A DNA stretch of 64,000 bases from Microvirga sp. 3-52 (GTDB taxonomy: Bacteria; Pseudomonadota; Alphaproteobacteria; Rhizobiales; Beijerinckiaceae): positions 361,018 to 425,017 of the forward strand of contig NZ_JAHAMK010000001.1 of assembly GCF_018383585.1 (NCBI RefSeq), written 5' to 3'. Position numbers and translations under genes: made by a program. This document shows, one piece after another, positions 15,784-25,321 of the stretch. Each line of letters opens with the position of its first letter. Positions within the stretch are counted from its first letter, which is position 1. The notes under the pieces were generated by a model, which saw nothing but the letters and a program-made list of their open reading frames with translations, did not search any database and was not told the origin of the DNA.

Positions 15784-17991
15784 TCAGGCGCTTTTCCTTT
15801 TCTCCGGTTTCCGCTGCTTCTCCGGTTTCAGCTGGAAGAGAAGCAGAGAATGGGCCGTCACGGTATATTCCTTGCCGAACCGGAATTCGGTGGGCGCTTC
15901 CAGATCGGGCTGATTGGTGTCGATGTGGCACATCCAGGCTTCGCCGCCGATCACCTCCGGCAATGTGCACTTCACCACGTCATGATGCGCATTCAGGATC
16001 AGCAGCAGGGTCACGTCCGTGCCGCGCCGGCGGATGCCGGTCGGCTGGGCGCGTCCGTCGAGCAGGATGCTGATGCACCGGGCATTCGGGTCCTGCCACT
16101 GCTCCGGCGTCATCTCGTCCCCGGCGGGTGTGAGCCAGGTCACGTCCTTGACGTCGAGTTCCTCGTTGTAGATCCCGGACAGGAAACGGCCTCTGCGCAG
16201 AATGGGAAGATCCTGACGCAGTTGGATGAGCTTGCGGGTGAATTCGAGAAGCTCGATGCCGTCCTCGTCGATGCCCTCCCAATCGATCCAGGAAATCTCG
16301 TTGTCCTGGCAATAGGCATTGTTGTTGCCCTGCTGGGTGCGCGCGAACTCGTCACCCGCGAGCAGCATGGGCGTCCCCTGCGAGAAGAGCAGAGTGGCGA
16401 GCATGTTGCGCATCTGGCGCAGCCGCAGCGTGCGGATCTTCGGATCGTCGGTCGGGCCTTCGACACCGTAGTTGAAGGACAGGTTGTGATCGTGACCGTC
16501 CTTGTTGTCCTCTCCATTCGCCTCGTTGTGCTTCTCGTTGTAGGAGACGAGATCGTTCAACGTAAACCCGTCATGGGCAGTGATGAAGTTGACGGATGCC
16601 CATGGCCTGCGTCCGCGCTTGTTGAAAATATCCGCCGACGCGGTGAGGCGGGAAGCAAGCTCCGGCAGTTTCCCTTCCTCGCCCTTCCAATAGGCCCGCA
16701 CCGTGTCGCGGTACCGGTCGTTCCACTCGGCCCATCCGGGCGAGAAGCGACCGACCTGATACCCGCCGGGGCCGCAATCCCACGGCTCTGCGATGAGCTT
16801 GACCTGGCTGAGCGCCGGATCCTGACGGCAGGTATCGAGAAAACGCCCATCTTCGTCGAATCCATGCGGCTCGCGGCCGAGAATGGTTGCAAGATCGAAG
16901 CGGAAGCCGTCGATCTGCATCTCCTGCGCCCAATAGCGCAAGGAGTCCGTCACCATCTGCAAGACGCGGGAATGGCTGAGATTGACCGTGTTTCCGGTGC
17001 CCGTGTCGTTGATGTAGTAGCGCTTGTCCGGCGCAAGCCTGTAATAGGATGCGTTGTCGATGCCCTTGAAGGACAAGGTCGGCCCGAGCTCGTTGCCTTC
17101 GGCCGTGTGATTGTACACCACGTCCAGGATCACCTCGATCCCGGCGTCGTGAAGATGGCTCACCATCTCCTTCACTTCGTTCACGAAGGGAGTCGCCAGA
17201 TAGCGCGGCTGCGGCGCGAAGTAACCGATCGTGTTGTAGCCCCAGTAGTTTCGCAGCCCCTTGTCGATGAGGTAGCTGTCGTCCACGAAAGCGTGGATGG
17301 GAAGAAGTTCGACGGCCGTGACGCCGAGATTCCTGATATACTCGATCACCTCGTGCTGCATGAGCCCCGAGAAGGTACCGCGCAGCTCTTTAGGAACCGC
17401 CGGGTGCTGCATGGTGAAGCCGCGAAGATGCGTCTCGTAGACGATCGAACGCTCCCATGGAGTCTGCGGCCGGCGCATCCGTCCCCAGGTAAAGGCCGAT
17501 TCCACGACACGGCACTTGGGCATGAACCGCGCGCTGTCCCGCTTGTCGAAGGACAGGTCCGCATCCGGCGAGCCGATGGTGTAGCCGAACAGGGCCGGGT
17601 TCCAGACCAGATCGCCGACGAGCTGCCGGGCGTAGGGATCGAGCAGGAGCTTGTTCGGGTTGAAGCGATGGCCATCCTTTGGCTCATAGGGGCCATAAAC
17701 GCGATAGCCGTAGGTCGTGCCGGGCCGGGCATCCGGCAGGTAGCCATGCCAGACCTCATCCGTGTATTCCGGCAGCTCGACCCGCTCCAGTTCGTTGCGG
17801 CCTTCGAGATCGAACAGGCAGAGCTCGACCTTCGTGGCATTGGCGGAGAAGATGGCGAAGTTGACGCCCAATCCGTCCCAGGTCGCTCCGAGCGGATAAG
17901 GCAAACCCTCGCGCACCCGGGATGTGCGCCTCACGTTCGGAGCAACGACCTGAGCTGCCGGGAGCTCACGGGTATCGACTTTGTCGTTCAT
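15784..17991 (-). CDS. glgX: Glycogen debranching enzyme GlgX (TreX-type)
   Basis: Hydrolyses alpha-1,6 branch points of glycogen, releasing malto-oligosaccharides (GH13 isoamylase type, cytosolic). The 735-residue protein has an N-terminal CBM48-like domain (GATWDGLGVNFAIFSANATK), then a (beta/alpha)8 barrel with DVVYNHTAEG, nucleophile Asp in DGFRFDLATI (about residue 370), acid/base Glu in LIAEPWD (about 400) and Asp in ITAHDGFTLND (about 473). The C-terminus ends in a basic KPEKQRKPEKRKSA tail. In context it supplies linear maltodextrins to MalQ-TreY and TreZ for trehalose. It converges with glgA and lies downstream of glgB on the same strand (101-base gap). Confidence 0.95.
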   Translation of the reverse strand: MNDKVDTRELPAAQVVAPNVRRTSRVREGLPYPLGATWDGLGVNFAIFSANATKVELCLFDLEGRNELERVELPEYTDEVWHGYLPDARPGTTYGYRVYGPYEPKDGHRFNPNKLLLDPYARQLVGDLVWNPALFGYTIGSPDADLSFDKRDSARFMPKCRVVESAFTWGRMRRPQTPWERSIVYETHLRGFTMQHPAVPKELRGTFSGLMQHEVIEYIRNLGVTAVELLPIHAFVDDSYLIDKGLRNYWGYNTIGYFAPQPRYLATPFVNEVKEMVSHLHDAGIEVILDVVYNHTAEGNELGPTLSFKGIDNASYYRLAPDKRYYINDTGTGNTVNLSHSRVLQMVTDSLRYWAQEMQIDGFRFDLATILGREPHGFDEDGRFLDTCRQDPALSQVKLIAEPWDCGPGGYQVGRFSPGWAEWNDRYRDTVRAYWKGEEGKLPELASRLTASADIFNKRGRRPWASVNFITAHDGFTLNDLVSYNEKHNEANGEDNKDGHDHNLSFNYGVEGPTDDPKIRTLRLRQMRNMLATLLFSQGTPMLLAGDEFARTQQGNNNAYCQDNEISWIDWEGIDEDGIELLEFTRKLIQLRQDLPILRRGRFLSGIYNEELDVKDVTWLTPAGDEMTPEQWQDPNARCISILLDGRAQPTGIRRRGTDVTLLLILNAHHDVVKCTLPEVIGGEAWMCHIDTNQPDLEAPTEFRFGKEYTVTAHSLLLFQLKPEKQRKPEKRKSA

Positions 17992-18092
17992 CTAGAATCT
18001 CAAAACCAAGCGGAGAAAAATTGTTCATGTGACCAACGCACGAGCCTGCGGGAGGTCCCGTGCAAGCGGAACTATATGTTCGCTCTGGAGCC

Positions 18093-20318
18093 CTAAGGGT
18101 CGAGGGCGAGGATGACCGTCGCCAGCGGCGGGATCGTCAGAGTGAGCGAGCAGGGCTGACCGTGACTCGGCGTATCCTCGGCCATGACGCCGCCGAGATT
18201 GCCCACATTGGAGCCGCCATACTGGGCGGCATCCGTGTTGACGGCCTCGCGGTAGAAGCCGGGCAGCGGAACGCCGATGCGATATGTTTCACGTGGAACG
18301 GGGGTAAAGTTCGACACGACAATCGCAAGGGATTTCTCGTCATCGCCACGCCGCGCCCAGGCAATGACGCTGTTGTCGCGATCGTCGGCCACGAGCCACT
18401 CGAATCCCTTCGCTTCGCAGTCGCGCTCATGAAGGGCGGGAATGGATTGGTAGGCGCGGTTGAGGTCTCCAATCAGTAGCTGAACGCCTTTGTGGTAGGA
18501 ATCGTCAAGAAGATGCCAGTCGAGGCTATCGTCATGGTTCCACTCGCGCTCCTGAGCGAATTCGCAGCCCATGAACAGAAGCTTCTTACCGGGATGTCCC
18601 CACATGAAGCCGTAATAAGCACGAAGATTGGCAAATCGCTGCCATTGATCGCCCGGCATTTTGCCGAGGAGGGATCCCTTGCCGTGAACGACTTCGTCGT
18701 GGCTTAGCGGCAGGATGAAGTTCTCCGAAAAGGCGTAGAGCAGGCCGAAGGTCAGATCGTGATGGTGGTAGCGCCGGAAGACGGAATCCTTGCTGATGTA
18801 ACGAAGGGTGTCGTGCATCCAGCCCATGTTCCATTTGAAGCCGAAGCCGAGGCCTCCGGTATAGGTCGGCTGCGAAACGCCCGGCCAGGCGGTGGATTCT
18901 TCCGCGATGGTGACGGCACCCGGCGCGGTGGCATAGGCGACCTCGTTCATCTTGCGGATGAAGTCGATGGCACCGAGGTTCTCGTTGCCGCCGTAGCGGT
19001 TGGGGATCCACTCGCCCGACTTGCGCGAATAATCGAGGTAGAGCATGGAGGCGACGGCATCGACCCGTAATCCGTCGAGGTGATAGCGCTCGAGCCAGAA
19101 GCGAGCATTCGCCACGAGGAAGCTCATGACCTCCTGGCGTTCGAAGTTATAAATGTAGGTTCCCCAATCCTGGTGGAATCCCAGGCGTGGGTCGGCATGT
19201 TCATAAAGATGCGTCCCGTCGAAATAGGACAATCCGTGCGGATCGTTCGGGAAATGCGCCGGCACCCAATCGAGAATGATGCCGATCCCGGCCGCGTGCG
19301 CCGCCTCGACGAAAGCCGCGAAATCCTCCGGCGTGCCGAAACGGCTCGTCGGCGCATAAAGCGAAATGGGCTGATAGCCCCACGAGCCGTCGAACGGATA
19401 TTCGGTGATCGGCAGAAGCTCGATATGCGTGAAACCAAGATTCTTTACGTAAGGAATGAGCCGTACGGCCAATTCGCGATAGGTCAGATAGCGATTTCCT
19501 TCCTCGGGAACGCGGGCCCAGGAGCCGAGATGGCACTCGTAGATCGACATCGCCGCCTTGCGGTGGTTCTGCGTGGATCGCGAGGCTATCCAATCCGCGT
19601 CCTGCCAGTCGAATGTCGGCGCGCCCTTGAGAATGGAGGCTGTCGCAGGCGGGTGCTCCGCGGCAAAGGCGATGGGATCGGCCTTGAGGGCGAGGAGATT
19701 GCCTTGCAGGCCGATGATCTCGAACTTGTAGCGTTGATCCGGCGTGACATCCGGAATGAACAGTTCCCAGATCCCGCCTTCATGGCGCCGCCGCATGAGG
19801 TGGCACCGCCCGTCCCAGGAATTGAAGTCGCCCACCACGCTCACCCGGCGGGCATTGGGCGCCCAGACGGTGAAGAGAAAGCCCTGGATCCCACCCAAGT
19901 CGAGAAAATGTGCGCCGAGCTTCGTATAGACGGCATCGCTCGTGGGGTCTCCGATCCGTATGAGATCGTCATGGGAGAGGAAGGTGCCGAAGCTATAGGG
20001 GTCATGCCGGATCTCGGTGTCGCCGTGCCTCTCGATCCGCAGCCTGTAGTCCGGTCGCCCGGGGGCACGGAACGAGGCGACGAGAAGGCCGTCCGGAGGC
20101 ATCCGCTCCATCGCGCCGAGAACGGTCACTCCATCGCGGTCCAGCACGGTCACCGCATCGGCATCCGGCAGGATGGCACGGATCTCCCACAGGCCGGGCG
20201 AAATCTCGTGAGGACCGAGGACGGAGAATGGATCGCCCGAATTGACGATCTCGGCAACCGATGGCGGTTCGGTCGGGCGCGGCGGTGCGCTCTGCGATCC
20301 ACGACGGTGCTGATCCAT
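18093..20318 (-). CDS. glgB: 1,4-alpha-glucan branching enzyme GlgB
   Basis: Cleaves alpha-1,4 chains and re-attaches them as alpha-1,6 branches. The 741-residue protein has two N-terminal carbohydrate-binding modules (GDPFSVLGPHEI and FTVWAPNARRVSVVGDFNSWDG), then a GH13 barrel: DWVPAHFPND, nucleophile Asp in DGLRVDAVASMLYLDYSR (about residue 420), Glu in TIAEESTAWPGV (about 470) and LPLSHDEVVHGKGSL (about 538). The start ATG at 20318 follows GAAGGGGAA with good spacing; the open frame extends to 20378 but without such a site. It follows malQ-treY on the same strand with a 155-base gap and precedes glgX. Confidence 0.96.
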   Translation of the reverse strand: MDQHRRGSQSAPPRPTEPPSVAEIVNSGDPFSVLGPHEISPGLWEIRAILPDADAVTVLDRDGVTVLGAMERMPPDGLLVASFRAPGRPDYRLRIERHGDTEIRHDPYSFGTFLSHDDLIRIGDPTSDAVYTKLGAHFLDLGGIQGFLFTVWAPNARRVSVVGDFNSWDGRCHLMRRRHEGGIWELFIPDVTPDQRYKFEIIGLQGNLLALKADPIAFAAEHPPATASILKGAPTFDWQDADWIASRSTQNHRKAAMSIYECHLGSWARVPEEGNRYLTYRELAVRLIPYVKNLGFTHIELLPITEYPFDGSWGYQPISLYAPTSRFGTPEDFAAFVEAAHAAGIGIILDWVPAHFPNDPHGLSYFDGTHLYEHADPRLGFHQDWGTYIYNFERQEVMSFLVANARFWLERYHLDGLRVDAVASMLYLDYSRKSGEWIPNRYGGNENLGAIDFIRKMNEVAYATAPGAVTIAEESTAWPGVSQPTYTGGLGFGFKWNMGWMHDTLRYISKDSVFRRYHHHDLTFGLLYAFSENFILPLSHDEVVHGKGSLLGKMPGDQWQRFANLRAYYGFMWGHPGKKLLFMGCEFAQEREWNHDDSLDWHLLDDSYHKGVQLLIGDLNRAYQSIPALHERDCEAKGFEWLVADDRDNSVIAWARRGDDEKSLAIVVSNFTPVPRETYRIGVPLPGFYREAVNTDAAQYGGSNVGNLGGVMAEDTPSHGQPCSLTLTIPPLATVILALDP

Positions 20319-20473
20319 TCGGATATTCCCCTTCATATGCGGTCCCATGGGCGGCACCGGAGCGGTAGACCCCGGCAATCTGTTACGATCGTTTTAGAGA
20401 CTTCATTATGGAGCAGGTCCTAGCTCGGACCAGAAGCAGCGAGGCCGGCTAAAGAGTGTTGCGATAATCTATA

Positions 20474-23400
20474 TTAACGCGGAGCGTTCCCGTCTCCGTC
20501 GCGCCTGAGGACGGCAAAGGGAAGAGTGTTCATAAGTGCCGAAACCTTTTGCCGCTCTGAGTCGATGAGAATATAGTCTCCTGTCAGAATGTTTCGCCAG
20601 GTTCCATGGGGCAGAGCGACCGTCGTCTCGCTCCAGATTGCGTGATCGACGGACTGGCCGCCCCTGTCGGTCAGATCACGCCAAAGACGCGGCACGATGA
20701 TCGCAAGAGCACCTTCGCCATGCTGCCTGATGTAGCCGAGCAGGTGAGACGCCCGCTCGCCCTCGATCGACAGGGGCCGATAATCGCCCTCGGCATAGAG
20801 GGCGGGCAATGCGGCACGGTCATGAAGCAGCCGCGAGAGGATACGCTGTTTGATCCGCCCATCGGACCAGTTCCTGATCGGACCCGCGAGCGGCTCATTC
20901 ATGTCGAGAGCCTCGATGCGAGCTGTGTAATCCACGGGCCGCCGGTTGTCCGGATCGACGAGGGAAAAGTCCCAGAACTCGGTCCCCTGATACACGTCAG
21001 GCACGCCCGGCAGCGTCATCTTCAGGATGGTCCGTGAGAGGCCGTTCAGCATGCCAAGAAGGGAGAGATGCCGGGCAAGAGGCTGGAAGCGATCAAGGAA
21101 CGCGTTCTTGGGGTCGAGCAGGGCCTGCAGGAGCTTGAGGGCTGCTGCCTCATAAGCCTCGTTGGGAGCAACCCAGCTCGTATGCCGTTTGGCTTCCCGG
21201 AGTGCCTTGGCGAGATATCCCTCCATGCGCTCCTGGAATGCGGCAAGCTGCCTGCTGTCGGTTCCCTCCAGAAGTTCCAGCGGCCAAGCGCCCAGAAGGG
21301 CCTGGAGCAGGATCATCTGATCGTTGGCATCTGGTGCGGGTGCGCCATCCACTTCGGACAGGTGAGTGGCGACTGTCTCCCGCCAGAGGTCGAGAGCCCG
21401 CATCCACTCTGCCGGCATCTCCGACAGGGCGAGCAGGCGGGCCCGCGCATCCTCGCCACGCTTGGTGTCATGCGTCGCGGTGGCGATCATCGCGTGCGGC
21501 CAGTGGCGGGCGCGGTCTGCATTCGCCTCGTGAAAGGCTTCCAGCGAGAGAGCGAAATGGCCCGGGTCGCCGCCGACTTCGTTGAGCGCGATCAGGCGGC
21601 CATAGCGATAGAACAGGGTATCCTCCAGGCTCTTGGCCATGACGGGGCCTGTAAGCTGCTGGAATCGCCGCCGGAAGTGGCGAATATCGGCGGGATCGGC
21701 GACCGTCTTGCCGAGAAGGGCGGAGGCGATGAAATCGTGCACGCTGCGATCAGCGAGGCTGCTAGATTGTTGCGCCGCCCCGAACGTTTCCTCGATCAGT
21801 CTCACATCCTCGGCCGCCGGTTCTGCGTCGCGGAGATAGCTGCGGTAGACGGGAAAGGCCGCGACGATCTCGATGAGGGCCCGGCGCAGGGCGAAGGCCG
21901 TATAGTCCCGCGTGCGCCGGTCCGCATCGGCAATTGCCTTGATGTCCGAGACCAGAACCTCCAGCTCACTGGCGAAATTTTTTTCCGTGATCTCGATCTT
22001 GGCCTGCTTCAGCAACGCGTCGTAGGAACCCTGAAGGCCTGAGGCCTCCCGATAGATGCGCTCGAACGTGTCGCCTGCTCGGGCATTCACCAGTATGCCG
22101 TCGATCAGGTTGAGCACGTCATAGCCCGATGTTCCGGCCACCGGCCAGGGTCGCAGGTTCTCCCCCGGCTCCAGGATCTTCTCGACCGCCACGAAGAAGC
22201 CCGGTCCCACCTTCTGCTGAAGGGCACGGGTATAGCCCTCCGGATCGGCGAGGCCGTCGATATGGTCGATCCGCAAACCGTGGACGAGGCCCTCGTCCAC
22301 GAGCCGGAAGATGAGCTCGTGCGTCTTCTCGAAAACCTCCGGAATCTCGACCCGGATGCCCGCCAGGGTGTTGACGTCGAAGAACCGGCGGTAGTTGATG
22401 TCGCTCGATGCCACGCGCCAGTAGGAGAGGCGGTAGGCCTGCGCCTCCAGGAGACGGTGCAGGGTGTTGAAGCTCTCGGGTCGACCGGAAACGCCGTTGA
22501 TGCCCGCAACGGCACTGTCGATGGCCTTCCGTAAGGCCGGCGAGGCAGCGACCGCTTGAGCGAGTGCGCGCTTTATCTGTTCCGCTTCTTCCGGCGCAGA
22601 CGTGCGATCCCCCAGCGCTCGCAGGCGCTCGGTGAGGGCGCGTAAATCGCCAGACTTCGCCTGATCATTGGCGACAGCCAGCGCGTGATCGAGCACGACC
22701 GGATAGGACGTCGGGCAGATCGGGAAGCGGTGCTCCCAATGCCAGACGCTGAAGGAGCCTTCCGCCGGATCGAATCTCAGCTCGAGCTCGCCTTTCTCCA
22801 GGACCTCTCCGTAGAGCCCGCCCAGGGATGGGACGATCAGCTTGCCCTCGGTGTCGGGACGATTCCAGTCGATGTCGAAGGCTTCTGCCACGGGCGAGAG
22901 CCGGCCCCATTCGAGCACCGAGAGCCACCAGCCGTTATCCTTTCCGCCCACGCCCATATGGTTGGGCACGATGTCGAGCAGGAGCTTGAGGCCGTGCTCC
23001 TTCAGGGCGTCCGAGAGCCGGCGGAAGCCTTCCTCTCCTCCGAGTTCCGGATTGATAGTTGAATGGTCGACGATGTCATATCCATGGGTAGATCCGGGCG
23101 CAGCCGTCTGGATCGGTGAGGAATAGACGTGGCTGATGCCGAGCCGCGCAAGATAGGGCACGATCTTCACCGCATCGTCGAAGGTGAAGTCCTTGTGGAA
23201 CTGCAGGCGGTAGGTGGCCCGAGGCGGGGGCGAGGCGAGGATGTTTCGACGGGAGCGGACGTCCCGTCCTTCTTCTGCCAGAGCGACGGCGAGCCTGGGC
23301 ATCAGGTTTCCGGGCGAGGCGATGGACTCGATCGTGTTCGACAGGCGCCGGCGCCAGTTGGGGTGCCCCACATCCATGCCCGGTATGTTGGGCTGGTTCA

Positions 23401-25321
23401 ATTCGCCCGAAGCATCCTCGATCTGCAGGCCTGTGAGCACGGAGGACGTGCGGGCGAGATAGCGCACCGTTTCCTCGAGCGGCGGCTTCTCCGGAATTGG
23501 CCCCGAGGGGAGGAGGCCTTCCTCGGCCAGAGCTTCTGTCAGGTGCCGTTTGTCGGCGGTCCTTGCCATGCGCTCGGCGGCAGCCTGTGCCGGCTCGAAG
23601 ATGCCGAGCGTCTGGCGCAGGTCGATATCGAGGCCGCGCCACCACCCGGTGAGGGTCGGCAGGTCATGGGTGGTAATGACGGCCAGGGCCGGGCGGGGAT
23701 ACTGCTCCGGCTTCTTGAAGGCCGATCCTTCCCGCTCGAAGGGCAGTACCCGGTAGCTCAGGACCCCCGACTGCATGATGGCGTCGGAGAAGCCCTCGGG
23801 GGCCGTGCCGAGATCCTCAGCGATCACGAGGCAGCGGGCGCGGTGGCTCTCCACCCGCAGCACCGCGAGCATGGCCTCGAACGGGTAATCGATGTAAGCG
23901 CCCTGGGAGGCGGGGGCGCCGGACGGGATCAGGAACAGGCGCTGAAGCTGGAATGCGTGGTCGATCCGGATGGCGCCGGCATGGCGCATATTGGCCGAGA
24001 CGAGGTCGCGGAAAGCGGCCAGGCCCTGCTCCTCCAGGGTGAGCGGGTTGAAGGGCGGCAGACCCCAGTCCTGACCCTGCGGTCCAAGCGGATCCGGAGG
24101 CGCTCCGATGGACAGTTTCGGGGCATAGCGCTCCGGCGTCGCCCAGATCTCAGACCCACCTCCATCGGCACCCACGGCGAGATCGCGATAGAGGCCGACC
24201 GGGAGGCCGGCGCCACGGGCCCGCTCGGCGGCCTCGCCCAGTTGAGCGTCCGCCAGCCATTGCAGCCAGGCGTGGAAGGCCACGCGCTCCGCGTGATCCA
24301 GGCGAAAGCGCCTGACGGCCACGGAATGGACCGCTCGATAATCCTCGGGCCAGTCGCCGAGCCAGGCACGGCCCTGCTCCCGGAAATGCTCGGAGAGCGC
24401 CTCGAAGGTCGCGTGGGCCTCCAAAGCCTCGCCGCCGGCCCGCCGGAACGCCTCGAACGCGGAGGACGCGCCGGATCTCTGGAAATGTGTCCAGAGGGCC
24501 TCGAGAAGCGGGCGCTTGATGGACCAGACCTCGGCATAATCGATGAGCTGAGCGCTGCGCAGCCGCGCCAGCCGCTCCTGCATGGTTGGATCGTCGAGAA
24601 GGGCTTGAGCGCCGCTCTCGACAAAACCTGCAACCGATGTCGGATCGATGTAGAACGCTTCGAGGAACAGGCGTGAGGATGGGGAATAGGGCGATATCTT
24701 GGAGCGATCCGACGCGAAGAGCGCGTGAACGGGACTGAGTCCCAGAAACGCCCCGCCCAGATGGCCGACGCTCTCGGCAAACAAGCCCACATCGGAATAG
24801 TCGCCGATGCCGAAATCGCGTTCCGAGCGCAGCGAATAGATCTGAGCCGTCGCGCCCCAGAGCCTTGCGTCGCCTTGGAAGGCTTCAGGCTCCCAGCATC
24901 GGGGTGGCGCAGCGATGACGGTCGTCTCCTTGTCGCCGAGCCGGAGGCGGTGATAGCCCAGCGGCAAGGCGGGGAGGTCCAGGGTGCGCTTACCCTCGGC
25001 GAGCCGTCCTTCATGGACCGCACCATCCTCTTCGATCAGGATCCATTCCGGCCGCCCGGGAGACGCGCGGAAATCGATCGTCCAGGGATTGTCCGCGTCA
25101 ATCGTGATGACCGCCGGGAGCGGGCCATCTTTCAGACGCTCCAGCCGGGCGAGGCTCTCCCGCGCGCCGGACTCGGACGAGACGTCGAGGCCGAGCCCGG
25201 CCAGCAGCGCTTGCCGGGTCGCCGGGCTTGTCTGAACGCTCCTGCCGAAAGCGTCGGTGTAGTCCGGGGAAATACCGACAAGGGCGGCCATGCGCTCCAC
25301 GAGAGCGTCCAGCTTGCTCAT
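20474..25321 (-). CDS. treY: Fused 4-alpha-glucanotransferase (MalQ) / malto-oligosyltrehalose synthase (TreY)
   Basis: A 1615-residue two-enzyme protein. Residues ~1-690 are GH77 4-alpha-glucanotransferase: IRIDHAFQLQRLF (about 455), VIAEDLGTAPEGF (about 500) and ITTHDLPTLTGWW (about 552). Residues ~700-1615 are GH13 TreY, which converts the reducing-end glucose of maltodextrin to an alpha,alpha-1,1 linkage: ATYRLQFHKDFTFDD, DIVPNHMGVGGKDNGWW, GLRIDHIDGLADPEGY (about 1017), EKILEPGE (about 1050) and ATATHDTKRGEDARAR (about 1286). Both active sites look intact. It overlaps treZ by 4 bases (ATGA), so the two are coupled. MalQ could lengthen short dextrins for TreY; this is inference. Confidence 0.93.
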   Translation of the reverse strand: MSKLDALVERMAALVGISPDYTDAFGRSVQTSPATRQALLAGLGLDVSSESGARESLARLERLKDGPLPAVITIDADNPWTIDFRASPGRPEWILIEEDGAVHEGRLAEGKRTLDLPALPLGYHRLRLGDKETTVIAAPPRCWEPEAFQGDARLWGATAQIYSLRSERDFGIGDYSDVGLFAESVGHLGGAFLGLSPVHALFASDRSKISPYSPSSRLFLEAFYIDPTSVAGFVESGAQALLDDPTMQERLARLRSAQLIDYAEVWSIKRPLLEALWTHFQRSGASSAFEAFRRAGGEALEAHATFEALSEHFREQGRAWLGDWPEDYRAVHSVAVRRFRLDHAERVAFHAWLQWLADAQLGEAAERARGAGLPVGLYRDLAVGADGGGSEIWATPERYAPKLSIGAPPDPLGPQGQDWGLPPFNPLTLEEQGLAAFRDLVSANMRHAGAIRIDHAFQLQRLFLIPSGAPASQGAYIDYPFEAMLAVLRVESHRARCLVIAEDLGTAPEGFSDAIMQSGVLSYRVLPFEREGSAFKKPEQYPRPALAVITTHDLPTLTGWWRGLDIDLRQTLGIFEPAQAAAERMARTADKRHLTEALAEEGLLPSGPIPEKPPLEETVRYLARTSSVLTGLQIEDASGELNQPNIPGMDVGHPNWRRRLSNTIESIASPGNLMPRLAVALAEEGRDVRSRRNILASPPPRATYRLQFHKDFTFDDAVKIVPYLARLGISHVYSSPIQTAAPGSTHGYDIVDHSTINPELGGEEGFRRLSDALKEHGLKLLLDIVPNHMGVGGKDNGWWLSVLEWGRLSPVAEAFDIDWNRPDTEGKLIVPSLGGLYGEVLEKGELELRFDPAEGSFSVWHWEHRFPICPTSYPVVLDHALAVANDQAKSGDLRALTERLRALGDRTSAPEEAEQIKRALAQAVAASPALRKAIDSAVAGINGVSGRPESFNTLHRLLEAQAYRLSYWRVASSDINYRRFFDVNTLAGIRVEIPEVFEKTHELIFRLVDEGLVHGLRIDHIDGLADPEGYTRALQQKVGPGFFVAVEKILEPGENLRPWPVAGTSGYDVLNLIDGILVNARAGDTFERIYREASGLQGSYDALLKQAKIEITEKNFASELEVLVSDIKAIADADRRTRDYTAFALRRALIEIVAAFPVYRSYLRDAEPAAEDVRLIEETFGAAQQSSSLADRSVHDFIASALLGKTVADPADIRHFRRRFQQLTGPVMAKSLEDTLFYRYGRLIALNEVGGDPGHFALSLEAFHEANADRARHWPHAMIATATHDTKRGEDARARLLALSEMPAEWMRALDLWRETVATHLSEVDGAPAPDANDQMILLQALLGAWPLELLEGTDSRQLAAFQERMEGYLAKALREAKRHTSWVAPNEAYEAAALKLLQALLDPKNAFLDRFQPLARHLSLLGMLNGLSRTILKMTLPGVPDVYQGTEFWDFSLVDPDNRRPVDYTARIEALDMNEPLAGPIRNWSDGRIKQRILSRLLHDRAALPALYAEGDYRPLSIEGERASHLLGYIRQHGEGALAIIVPRLWRDLTDRGGQSVDHAIWSETTVALPHGTWRNILTGDYILIDSERQKVSALMNTLPFAVLRRDGDGNAPR

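Noticed and set aside
15604..18096. An 830-codon plus-strand frame opposite glgX
   Set aside because: It is fully antisense to an intact GlgX with all catalytic motifs and has no recognisable domain itself.
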